Position numbers and translations under genes: made by a program
The notes under the pieces: generated by a model
What the model was told of the DNA's origin: nothing
Database searches by the model: none
The model's input: the letters and a program-made list of their open reading frames with translations, nothing else
Source of the DNA: Actinomycetota bacterium
Lineage (GTDB): Bacteria > Actinomycetota > Actinomycetes > Actinomycetales > Microbacteriaceae
Direction of reading: 5' to 3'
Length of the DNA stretch: 20,546 nt
NCBI GenBank assembly: GCA_009699665.1
Contig: WLNS01000009.1
Location: 1-20,546 of the forward strand
Part shown: in pieces, positions 15,090-20,546 of the stretch
Layout: every line of letters starts with the position of its first letter
Position numbering within the stretch: position 1 is the first letter of the stretch

Positions 15090-15408
15090 CGGCCACCGCT
15101 CGTGTCATTGAATCAATTGTTGCACTAGCAAGCTCGTTCCACGAGGCGTGCGCACTTGCCGGTAACGCGCGAACAACCAGATCGACAGACTGCTGCGGGA
15201 GGGTCATGGCGAGCGCGTGGCGCAAGCGTCTCTTCACCCTGTTGCGCGTGGGAGCGTTACCAACGGCATTGCTCACCACCACAGCCGCACGCGGCCGATC
15301 CGATTTTCGCGCATAACAAACAACCAGGCCGTTACCGCGTTTAGCGCCGGTCCGAAAGACATCACGAATGTCTTTCGGACCGGTAAGGCGTTGGGCCCGC
15401 GGCAGCAC
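15082..15408 (-). CDS. rnpA: Ribonuclease P protein component
   Basis: The 108-residue product begins MLPRAQRLTGPKDIRDVFRTG and carries the RNR signature NAPTRNRVKRRLRHAL (51-66), so it is the protein subunit that helps the RNase P RNA cleave tRNA 5' leaders. The GTG start at 15408 is supported by the universal MLPxxxRL N-terminus; no ribosome binding site is visible, and the start lies in a small palindrome 13 nt after the rpmH stop. Codons 9-21 form a perfect 16-bp inverted repeat, which is unusual. rpmH upstream and yidD downstream are the conserved bacterial neighbours. Confidence 0.96.
   Translation of the reverse strand: MLPRAQRLTGPKDIRDVFRTGAKRGNGLVVCYARKSDRPRAAVVVSNAVGNAPTRNRVKRRLRHALAMTLPQQSVDLVVRALPASAHASWNELASATIDSMTRAVADA
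15347..15383. repeat. Perfect 16-bp inverted repeat with 5-nt loop inside rnpA
   Basis: CCGGTCCGAAAGACAT at 15347-15362 is exactly complementary, in reverse, to ATGTCTTTCGGACCGG at 15368-15383; the loop is CACGA. In the rnpA mRNA it would form a strong hairpin about 25-62 nt after the start codon. No run of T follows on the transcribed strand, so it is not a classic terminator. Confidence 0.92.
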
Positions 15409-15420
15409 GGGTTAAACCCG
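15408..15420. repeat. Small palindrome over the rnpA start codon
   Basis: CGGGTT-T-AACCCG (minus-strand reading) is a perfect 6-bp inverted repeat with one central base, lying just before and including the first base of the rnpA GTG. It occupies the place where a Shine-Dalgarno would be. Confidence 0.6.
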
Positions 15421-15421
15421 A

Positions 15422-15559
15422 CTACGCAGAGAGCTCGGTGCGACCCTTGCGGCGGCGAGCAGCCAAAATGGCGCGGCCAGCGCGGGTGCGCATACGCGCG
15501 CGAAATCCGTGCGTCTTCGCGCGACGACGATTGTTGGGCTGAAAGGTGCGCTTGGTCAT
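15422..15559 (-). CDS. rpmH: 50S ribosomal protein bL34
   Basis: The 45-residue product MTKRTFQPNNRRRAKTHGFR continuing MRTRAGRAILAARRRKGR is a textbook bL34, a tiny basic protein of the large subunit. The frame stays open upstream to 15685 but the conserved family start is this ATG, which is preceded by GGAG 8 nt before it. rpmH heads the rpmH-rnpA-yidD-yidC series on the strand opposite dnaA, as in nearly all bacteria. A promoter TTGACC-N18-TAGTTT lies 50-90 nt upstream, and a weak DnaA box just beyond it. Confidence 0.97.
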   Translation of the reverse strand: MTKRTFQPNNRRRAKTHGFRARMRTRAGRAILAARRRKGRTELSA

Positions 15560-15615
15560 GAACAAAACTCCGTAGTAACAAAAACTCGAGTGGGCGATAA
15601 CCTCGCCAAGGGTTA

Positions 15616-15645
15616 AAACTAGGCGAGACAGCGCCCTTCGGTCAA
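15616..15645 (-). promoter_or_regulatory. rpmH promoter
   Basis: On the minus strand TTGACC (15640-15645) and TAGTTT (15616-15621) are 18 nt apart, a good housekeeping promoter. Transcription would start near 15609, giving an rpmH leader of about 50 nt. Confidence 0.55.
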
Positions 15646-15654
15646 ACCGAGAAG

Positions 15655-15663
15655 TTTTCCACA
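15655..15663 (+). other. Weak DnaA box near the rpmH promoter
   Basis: TTTTCCACA matches TTATCCACA at 8 of 9 positions and lies 10 bp upstream of the rpmH -35. A poorer copy ATATCCACA is at 15678-15686. These could serve DnaA-dependent control of rpmH/dnaA. Confidence 0.5.
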
Positions 15664-15754
15664 GGTTAGACTGGCCGATATCCACAGGCCTGGCTTGCGT
15701 TCGATATCGTTGCTACCGGCTACATCGCAGCTGTTATTCCGGCCCTCCGGCGGA

Positions 15755-15760
15755 GATAAT
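15755..15760 (+). promoter_or_regulatory. Candidate -10 box for dnaA
   Basis: GATAAT lies 36 nt before the dnaA ATG and matches TATAAT at 5 of 6 positions; the -35 side is weak (TGTTAT, 18 nt away). AGGAAA at 15780-15785 may be the ribosome binding site. Confidence 0.33.
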
Positions 15761-15796
15761 GGTCATCACGAGACAACATAGGAAATACGGCAACTT

Positions 15797-17194
15797 ATGG
15801 ACGACACGACCCTCCGCGCGGCCTGGAACGATATTCTTGCAGCCCTTGCCGAAGACCCGGCGGTAACGCCCCCTCTCTACGGTTTCGCCAGTTTGGTTGA
15901 ACCCAAAGGGGTAATAGCAGGCACGTTTTATCTTGAGGTCCCCAACGACTTTACGCGCAGCATGATTGAAGAGCGGTTGCGCATTCCGCTCTTGGCGGCC
16001 ATCACCCGGCTCAGCGAGCAGAGCGGTGTGGCAACCTTTGCCATCGTTGTGAATCCAGAAATCACCAAGTCCGACATTCTCGAGCCGACGGGCGACTTTG
16101 ATTTTCGTGACGTGACGACCGAGCCCACGATCATCAGAGCAGCAAACGACGGAGAAACCCGGCTCAACCCAAAATATACCTTCGACAGCTTCGTCATTGG
16201 CGGGTCTAATCGATTCGCCCACGCCGCCGCGGTAGCCGTTGCCGAGGTTCCGGCCAAAGCCTATAACCCTCTTTTTATCTACGGCGAAAGCGGCCTGGGT
16301 AAAACCCACCTCCTTCACGCCATTGGACACTATGCGCAAAGTTTGTTTCCTACCATTCGTGTTCGCTACGTGAGTTCTGAGGAATTTACGAACGATTTCA
16401 TCAACTCCATTGCCAACAACCGAGGATCGGCTTTTCAGTCGCGATATAGAAACATTGATATTTTGCTCATCGACGACATTCAGTTTCTTCAGGGCCGGGC
16501 AGAGACCCAAGAGGCTTTCTTTCACACCTTCAACACACTGCATGATCACAATAAGCAGGTCGTCATTACGAGTGACCTGCCGCCGAAACACCTCACCGGT
16601 TTCGAAGACCGCATGGTTACTCGTTTTGAGTGGGGCTTAATCACCGATGTTCAAACCCCCGACCTTGAAACGCGCATCGCTATTTTGCGCAAGAAAGCCG
16701 AGAAAGAAAGGCTAAACGTTCCCCACGAAATTCTGGAATACATGGCCACAAAAGTTACGAGTAATATTCGCGAACTTGAAGGAACCCTGATTAGGGTTAC
16801 CGCTTTTGCCAACCTTAATAAGCAGCCCGTTGACCTACCCCTCGTTCAAACAGTCCTCAAGGGCCTTATTTCTCTCGACGACGCCAACGTTGTCGCCCCT
16901 CATGACATCGTCAACGCCACTGCCGAATACTTCAAACTTAGCGTCGACGAACTCACTGGTTCATCACGAGCACAGGCCGTTGCAACCGCCCGCCAGATTG
17001 CTATGTACTTGTGCCGAGAAATGACGAATCTCTCACTGCCGAAAATTGGCCAGTTGTTTGGTGGCCGGGATCACACAACCGTGATGCACGCCTATAAAAA
17101 AATTACTGAGCTTATGAAAGAACGGCGATCGATATACAACCAGGTGACTGATCTCACCACCCGAGTGAAGCAAAGGACCTCCCAGGTCGCGTAA
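15797..17194 (+). CDS. dnaA: Chromosomal replication initiator protein DnaA
   Basis: DnaA binds DnaA boxes, oligomerises with ATP, melts the origin and recruits the helicase. The 465-residue protein shows domain I (about 1-90, AAWNDILAAL), a short domain II linker (about 91-125), the AAA+ domain III with Walker A GESGLGKTH (163-171) and Walker B LLIDDIQF (223-230), then DNA-binding domain IV with ARQIAMYLCREMTNLSLPKIG and the signature FGGRDHTTVMHA. The linker is short compared with Streptomyces DnaA. The ATG start gives MDDTTLRAAWNDI, a normal N-terminus. oriC and dnaN follow directly. Confidence 0.98.
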   Translation: MDDTTLRAAWNDILAALAEDPAVTPPLYGFASLVEPKGVIAGTFYLEVPNDFTRSMIEERLRIPLLAAITRLSEQSGVATFAIVVNPEITKSDILEPTGDFDFRDVTTEPTIIRAANDGETRLNPKYTFDSFVIGGSNRFAHAAAVAVAEVPAKAYNPLFIYGESGLGKTHLLHAIGHYAQSLFPTIRVRYVSSEEFTNDFINSIANNRGSAFQSRYRNIDILLIDDIQFLQGRAETQEAFFHTFNTLHDHNKQVVITSDLPPKHLTGFEDRMVTRFEWGLITDVQTPDLETRIAILRKKAEKERLNVPHEILEYMATKVTSNIRELEGTLIRVTAFANLNKQPVDLPLVQTVLKGLISLDDANVVAPHDIVNATAEYFKLSVDELTGSSRAQAVATARQIAMYLCREMTNLSLPKIGQLFGGRDHTTVMHAYKKITELMKERRSIYNQVTDLTTRVKQRTSQVA

Positions 17195-17199
17195 ACCCC

Positions 17200-17208
17200 T
17201 GTGGATAA
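17200..17208 (-). other. DnaA box, perfect consensus
   Basis: TGTGGATAA, the exact reverse complement of TTATCCACA, 5 nt after the dnaA stop. A degenerate box TGTGGATTC follows at 17212-17220. Confidence 0.88.
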
Positions 17209-17264
17209 GTCTGTGGATTCTCTTTCCGGAATTGTTGGTCCTGTGTGTACAAATTTGATTTTGT

Positions 17265-17273
17265 TGTGGATAA
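17265..17273 (-). other. DnaA box, perfect consensus
   Basis: TGTGGATAA in the middle of oriC, same orientation as the box at 17200. Confidence 0.88.
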
Positions 17274-17379
17274 ACACTAACGCTCTCACGCCAAGAGACC
17301 TCTTCGTGCCATAGTCCGCGGCAGGGAGTAAACAACTTACACGGGTGTTCTTTCCTCAAAAGTAAGAAAGTTTCATCAT

Positions 17380-17397
17380 TTATGCACAGTTTCCACA
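17380..17397 (+). other. Pair of adjacent DnaA boxes, opposite orientation
   Basis: TTATGCACA (8/9) is followed immediately by GTTTCCACA (7/9), in plus orientation, and borders the AT-rich tract. Confidence 0.65.
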
Positions 17398-17400
17398 GCA

Positions 17401-17450
17401 GTTAAGATGAATACTCTTTCTCTTTATTAAGCAGCCAAATCGATAACATT
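17401..17450. other. AT-rich tract, probable DNA unwinding element
   Basis: About 50 bp (containing TCTTTATTAAG and ATCGATAACATT) of clearly lower GC than the flanks, directly beside the boxes at 17380-17397. The role is inferred from composition and position. Confidence 0.5.
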
Positions 17451-17471
17451 CACGGCCGCGTTAAGGGAGTA

Positions 17472-17480
17472 TGTGGATAG
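17472..17480 (-). other. DnaA box near the dnaN promoter
   Basis: TGTGGATAG (8/9), located where a -35 for the dnaN -10 at 17493 would lie, so DnaA could influence dnaN transcription. Confidence 0.7.
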
Positions 17481-17492
17481 CAGCGTGCGGAC

Positions 17493-17498
17493 TAGCAT
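17493..17498 (+). promoter_or_regulatory. Candidate -10 box for dnaN
   Basis: TAGCAT 32 nt before the dnaN GTG; a start near 17505 would leave a short leader containing the AGGGA ribosome binding site at 17520-17524. The -35 is not convincing. Confidence 0.36.
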
Positions 17499-17530
17499 GG
17501 AACTTCGGCGAACAAAAGTAGGGATAGATC

Positions 17531-18679
17531 GTGAAATTCGAAGTCAACAGGGATGTGTTTAGCGAAGCCGTCTCTTTCGCCGTCAAGCTGCTGCCGAGCA
17601 AATTTAATCACCCGGTGCTCGGTGGCGTTCTCATCGAGTCGACCGACACGGGCATTGTCTTATCCTCTTTTGATTACGAAGCTTCGGCGACCATTAGGAT
17701 CGCCGCTGCGGTATCAGAGCCTGGGCGCTTACTTGTGTCAGGCCGACTATTGGCCGACATCGCCAGCCGCCTTCCCGAGGCGCCCGTTATTTTCTCTACG
17801 CAAGATTCCCGGGTATCAATTAAGTGCGGCAAGGCATCCTTCACTCTTTTATCAATGCCACTCGACGAATATCCCAGTATCCCCGTTGTTACTGGCCGGG
17901 TGGGTCAGGTACCCGCAGATTTGTTTGCGGATGCGGTCGGTCAGGTAGCCGTTGCGGCCTCGCGAGAAGACGTGACGCCTGTTATCACCGGCGTTCTTAT
18001 TGAGGTCGAAGAAAATCAATTAAGCCTGATCGCAACAGACCGGTATCGAGTTGCTATTCGAACTATTGATTGGGAGGGATCGGACGGGGCTACAAAACTC
18101 ACTGCGCTCGTTCCCGCGCGGATCATTCACGAAGTCAGCAAGACCTTTGCTGCATCGGGAAAACTGAGCATTACTTTCACAGCGGAAGGGGAGCGGGAAC
18201 TTATTGCGTTTTCCGCGGACGACAAGACGGTGACGTCTGTTCTGATTCGCGGTCAGTACCCGCCGATACGACGCCTTTTTCCCGAGAGTGTCGATAACTA
18301 TGCTGTCGTGAACACTGCTGAACTTGTTGAGGCCGTGCGCCGCGTCAAGCTTGTTCTGGAACGAGACATTGCCATCAAATTTACGTTTTCCCAAGACGGG
18401 GTTTTACTGGATGGTTCCGGTGGCGATAAAGCCCAGGCCTCTGAAAATGTCGACAGCACACTGGCCGGCGCCGACATGGTGGTGTCGCTCAAACCAGATT
18501 TTTTGCTTGATGGTTTGAATGCTCTCCATTCAGAATTTGCCCGGCTTGGTTTCACCATGTCAGAAGTTGGCAATCAGCCGAAGCCAGGACCGGTGCTCAT
18601 CACACGCCAGACTTCGGCAGCGGATCTTGACGTGACCGGCTTCAAATATTTGTTACAGCCAAATCTATTGATGCGCTAA
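17531..18679 (+). CDS. dnaN: DNA polymerase III sliding clamp (beta subunit)
   Basis: The 382-residue product begins MKFEVNRDVFSEAVSFAVKLLP and shows the three-domain clamp pattern: KFNHPVLGGVLIES, FTLLSMPLDEYPSIP, VAASREDVTPVITGVLIE, LIATDRYRVAIR, then the C-terminal end DVTGFKYLLQPNLLMR containing the peptide-binding pocket strand. It dimerises into a ring that tethers polymerase III, and other partners, to DNA. GTG start with AGGGA 6 nt upstream. It is followed 2 nt later by recF, a conserved pair. Length is normal. Confidence 0.98.
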   Translation: MKFEVNRDVFSEAVSFAVKLLPSKFNHPVLGGVLIESTDTGIVLSSFDYEASATIRIAAAVSEPGRLLVSGRLLADIASRLPEAPVIFSTQDSRVSIKCGKASFTLLSMPLDEYPSIPVVTGRVGQVPADLFADAVGQVAVAASREDVTPVITGVLIEVEENQLSLIATDRYRVAIRTIDWEGSDGATKLTALVPARIIHEVSKTFAASGKLSITFTAEGERELIAFSADDKTVTSVLIRGQYPPIRRLFPESVDNYAVVNTAELVEAVRRVKLVLERDIAIKFTFSQDGVLLDGSGGDKAQASENVDSTLAGADMVVSLKPDFLLDGLNALHSEFARLGFTMSEVGNQPKPGPVLITRQTSAADLDVTGFKYLLQPNLLMR

Positions 18680-18681
18680 CC

Positions 18682-19797
18682 ATGCGCGTTCAGCGACTAA
18701 GCCTTCGGGATTTTCGCAATTACTCTGCGGCCGACCTTGACCTTCGCTCGGGGGTTTCTGTCTTTCAGGGAAAAAACGGTCAGGGGAAAACCAATCTTGT
18801 TGAGGCTGTCTATGCGCTTGCGCACGGTCGATCCCACCGACTTTCTCACCTTTCGGGTTTGATTCGAAAAGGAGCCGACTCGACAATCGTTCGGGCGACA
18901 GTAGTGTCAGGCGACCGAAGTCTGAATTTTGAATGGGAAATTAATCGCGAAGGGCCCGGGCGACATCAACTATCGGGCAATCTGGTTAAGGCGTTAGATT
19001 TTTCGCGCTCCCTTTCGGTTGTTATGTTTGCGCCGGAGGACATCACGCTTATTCGCGGTGAACCTGTTGCGCGAAGGGGCTATATCGATGATGTTGCCTG
19101 TTCATTGTCCCCCAAGCTGCGTGGAACTTTAGCGGACTATGACCGCACGATAAAGCAACGCAATAGCCTGCTTAAATCTCTTCGGCTGAATCGACGCGAG
19201 ACCACCGACTACAACACCCTGGATATCTGGGATCAAAAACTTGTCTCATTGGGCGCTGAGATAGTGACAGCCCGAGAAAACACGGTGTCGTTACTGCGGC
19301 CGTTCCTGGTCAACAGATACGCCACTATTTCGGGAACAAACGACGACATTACCGTGACACTTCACATGTCAGTCACCACTGTTGATGCTCCCTACGCGCA
19401 AAGCTTCGCCGACCAGCTGCGAGAGCGCCGGGCCGATGATATTGACCGCGGGCAGACCACGGTTGGCCCTCACCGTGACGATCTGAATTTGAGCCTCAAT
19501 GAGCTGCCGGCCAAGGGCTATGCAAGCCACGGAGAAAGCTGGTCATTTGTTTTGGCCCTGCGACTCGCAGAACTTGATTTAAAGCGCAGCCACGGGCCGG
19601 CCGGTGACCCGATCGTCATTCTCGACGATGTCTTTGCGGAACTTGATTCACAACGGCGCATGCACCTCGCCGAGAGTTTGCTGGGGGTCGAACAGGTCTT
19701 GATAACGGCGGCCGTTGAAGAAGACATCCCGGAGTCTCTTCGGCTATTCGTCACACGCATCAGTGACGGCAAGATTCTGGACGAAAGTGTGGCGTGA
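18682..19797 (+). CDS. recF: Recombination mediator RecF
   Basis: RecF is an SMC-like ATPase acting with RecO and RecR to load RecA on gapped DNA. The 371-residue product starts MRVQRLSLRDFRNYSAADLDL and has Walker A GKNGQGKTN (30-38), APEDITLIRGEPVARRGYID, the TTVGPHRDDL segment, and the Walker B region PIVILDDVFAELDSQR. The start lies 2 nt after the dnaN stop with no clear ribosome binding site, implying translational coupling. The dciA gene follows 4 nt after its stop. Confidence 0.97.
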   Translation: MRVQRLSLRDFRNYSAADLDLRSGVSVFQGKNGQGKTNLVEAVYALAHGRSHRLSHLSGLIRKGADSTIVRATVVSGDRSLNFEWEINREGPGRHQLSGNLVKALDFSRSLSVVMFAPEDITLIRGEPVARRGYIDDVACSLSPKLRGTLADYDRTIKQRNSLLKSLRLNRRETTDYNTLDIWDQKLVSLGAEIVTARENTVSLLRPFLVNRYATISGTNDDITVTLHMSVTTVDAPYAQSFADQLRERRADDIDRGQTTVGPHRDDLNLSLNELPAKGYASHGESWSFVLALRLAELDLKRSHGPAGDPIVILDDVFAELDSQRRMHLAESLLGVEQVLITAAVEEDIPESLRLFVTRISDGKILDESVA

Positions 19798-19801
19798 AAA
19801 C

Positions 19802-20284
19802 ATGTCAGATTCGAGCGCGGCGTCAGAGCTTTTTGACCGATTGCGAATACGCATGTCGCTGTCGGCCGATGCGCGAAAACGGCGAAACCGATCTAAAGAA
19901 AAAAATTCTTCGGAACCCTTTGGTCCAGGGCGGGATCCGCGCGGGGTGGGAAATGTCCTGGGTGATTTAACCCTCGACCTCGGCTGGACGCCGTTCTTGG
20001 TGGAATCGGACGTGTTGAGTGGTTGGCCGGAACTGGTCGGACCGGACATCGCCGAGCGAACGACCGCAGAGGGCATCGCTGACGGAACCCTCACCGTTCT
20101 GTGCGAGTCCACGGCCTGGGCCACTCAATTGCGCATGCTCGGCCCGGAAATTCTGACTCGTTTGCGCGCAGCCTTTCCCGAGGCTGACATTACGGCGCTG
20201 AAATTTCGGGGACCGGATCAGCCGTCTTGGAAACACGGAATCCGCTCGGTGCCCGGCCGTGGGCCCCGAGACACCTTTGGATAG
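19802..20284 (+). CDS. dciA: Replicative helicase-operating protein DciA (DUF721)
   Basis: The 160-residue product carries the DUF721/DciA domain (about 50-140): LGWTPFLVESDVLSGWPELVG, then DGTLTVLCESTAWATQLRML, and ends with the actinobacterial signature SVPGRGPRDTFG. DciA assists loading of the DnaB helicase in bacteria without DnaC or DnaI; its place between recF and gyrB is standard in actinobacteria (Rv0004-like). The first 45 residues are a charged, probably disordered linker (KRRNRSKEKNSS). ATG 19802 is chosen: 4 nt after the recF stop. An in-frame GTG at 19787 would overlap recF and is the main alternative; neither has a strong ribosome binding site. Confidence 0.92.
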   Translation: MSDSSAASELFDRLRIRMSLSADARKRRNRSKEKNSSEPFGPGRDPRGVGNVLGDLTLDLGWTPFLVESDVLSGWPELVGPDIAERTTAEGIADGTLTVLCESTAWATQLRMLGPEILTRLRAAFPEADITALKFRGPDQPSWKHGIRSVPGRGPRDTFG

Positions 20285-20366
20285 ATATGCTCGGGGCGCT
20301 CGTCAGATCGGGTGCTACAGGGCGCGCGAAGGGTCTCACGTCCCCCGTTTTCACAGCCTGATTCGG

Positions 20367-20372
20367 TAGGAT
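20367..20372 (+). promoter_or_regulatory. Candidate -10 box for gyrB
   Basis: TAGGAT lies 40 nt before the gyrB ATG in the 128-nt gap after dciA, with GGGAG at 20397-20401 as ribosome binding site. No good -35. The remainder of the gap shows no other feature. Confidence 0.3.
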
Positions 20373-20412
20373 TTAGCCAGGCTTTACACCGGTTTGGGAG
20401 TGCGAGACTGAC

Positions 20413-20546
20413 ATGGCAAAGGAATCAAAAAAGCCCTCATCAGAAGGCGAATACGGAGCCAGCGACATACAGGTTCTCGAAGGCCTTGAGGCGGTTCGCA
20501 AACGGCCCGGCATGTATATCGGCTCAACGGGGCCGCGAGGTCTGCA
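20413..20546 (+). CDS. gyrB: DNA gyrase subunit B (N-terminal start only)
   Basis: Translation from ATG 20413 gives MAKESKKPSSEGEYGASDIQ followed by VLEGLEAVRKRPGMYIGSTGPRGL, the unmistakable start of the GyrB GHKL ATPase domain, and runs off the window. GyrB supplies the ATPase of the enzyme that introduces negative supercoils. The acidic and basic first 15 residues are a variable lead-in. gyrB after recF-dciA is the conserved actinobacterial order, with gyrA expected next. Confidence 0.96.
   Translation, partial: MAKESKKPSSEGEYGASDIQVLEGLEAVRKRPGMYIGSTGPRGL

Larger units (their letters stand above)
17195..17530. other. Replication origin oriC between dnaA and dnaN
   Basis: This 336-bp gene-free stretch between dnaA and dnaN holds a cluster of DnaA boxes (consensus TTATCCACA). 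On the minus strand: perfect boxes at 17200-17208 and 17265-17273, TTATCCACA minus one base at 17472-17480, and a weak one at 17212-17220. On the plus strand: TTATGCACA at 17380-17388 and a weak GTTTCCACA at 17389-17397. An AT-rich tract at 17401-17450 is the likely unwinding element. Position and composition match the standard actinobacterial oriC. Confidence 0.92.

Noticed and set aside
15560..15685. Longer N-terminus for bL34
   Set aside because: The family begins MTKRTFQP; the added 42 codons contain the rpmH promoter.
15734..16591. Open frame of 285 codons on the minus strand
   Set aside because: It is antisense to the dnaA AAA+ region, and no domain or ribosome binding site supports it.
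1..20546. Mobile elements, CRISPR arrays, toxin-antitoxin or defence genes
   Set aside because: No transposase, integrase, direct-repeat array or defence-type gene is visible; the whole window is conserved core genome.

Overview
This window is the chromosomal replication-origin region of an actinobacterium, most likely a member of the Microbacteriaceae or a close relative. The gene order is the classic actinobacterial one: pcnA, a DUF6049-type exported protein, murJ and trxB-trxA, then parB/parA-rsmG-khpB-yidC-yidD-rnpA-rpmH, then dnaA-oriC-dnaN-recF-dciA-gyrB. The proteins look actinobacterial, for example the DciA C-terminus GRGPRDTFG, a cysteine-free S18 and a KhpB lacking a visible KH GXXG loop. 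GC content is moderate by eye, lower than in most Microbacteriaceae, which would fit a smaller-genome aquatic lineage; this placement is inference.

Layout. Positions 1-3214 (minus strand) hold pcnA followed by the ribosomal/SSB operon rpsF-ssb-rpsR-rplI, with rplI cut by the window edge. Positions 3215-10651 (plus strand) hold the DUF6049 membrane protein, murJ (lipid II flippase), the thioredoxin system trxB-trxA, a PLP-dependent aminotransferase and a Y-type D-Ala-D-Ala ligase. Positions 10680-15559 (minus strand) hold the rpmH-rnpA-yidD-yidC-khpB-rsmG-parA-parB series (ribosome protein, RNase P, membrane insertion, RNA binding, 16S methylation, chromosome segregation). Positions 15797-20546 (plus strand) hold dnaA, the 336-bp origin with DnaA boxes, dnaN, recF, dciA and the start of gyrB.

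The window is almost fully coding. It contains no tRNA, rRNA, CRISPR array, insertion sequence or prophage gene that I can see. Two parS sites, each 15/16 to the canonical site, lie at gene junctions and overlap the start codon of parA and the start of rsmG. DnaA boxes cluster between dnaA and dnaN, and one weak box lies next to the rpmH promoter.

No wholly new multigene system is evident. The sequence signals most worth a second look are: a perfect 16-bp inverted repeat with a 5-nt loop inside the 5' coding region of rnpA, next to a second small palindrome over its start codon; an exact GGAAT-N18-GTT (SigR/SigH-type, thiol-stress) promoter in front of trxB with a symmetrical operator-like repeat on its -10; parS sites embedded in start codons; and -10 boxes placed exactly for leaderless transcription of two genes.
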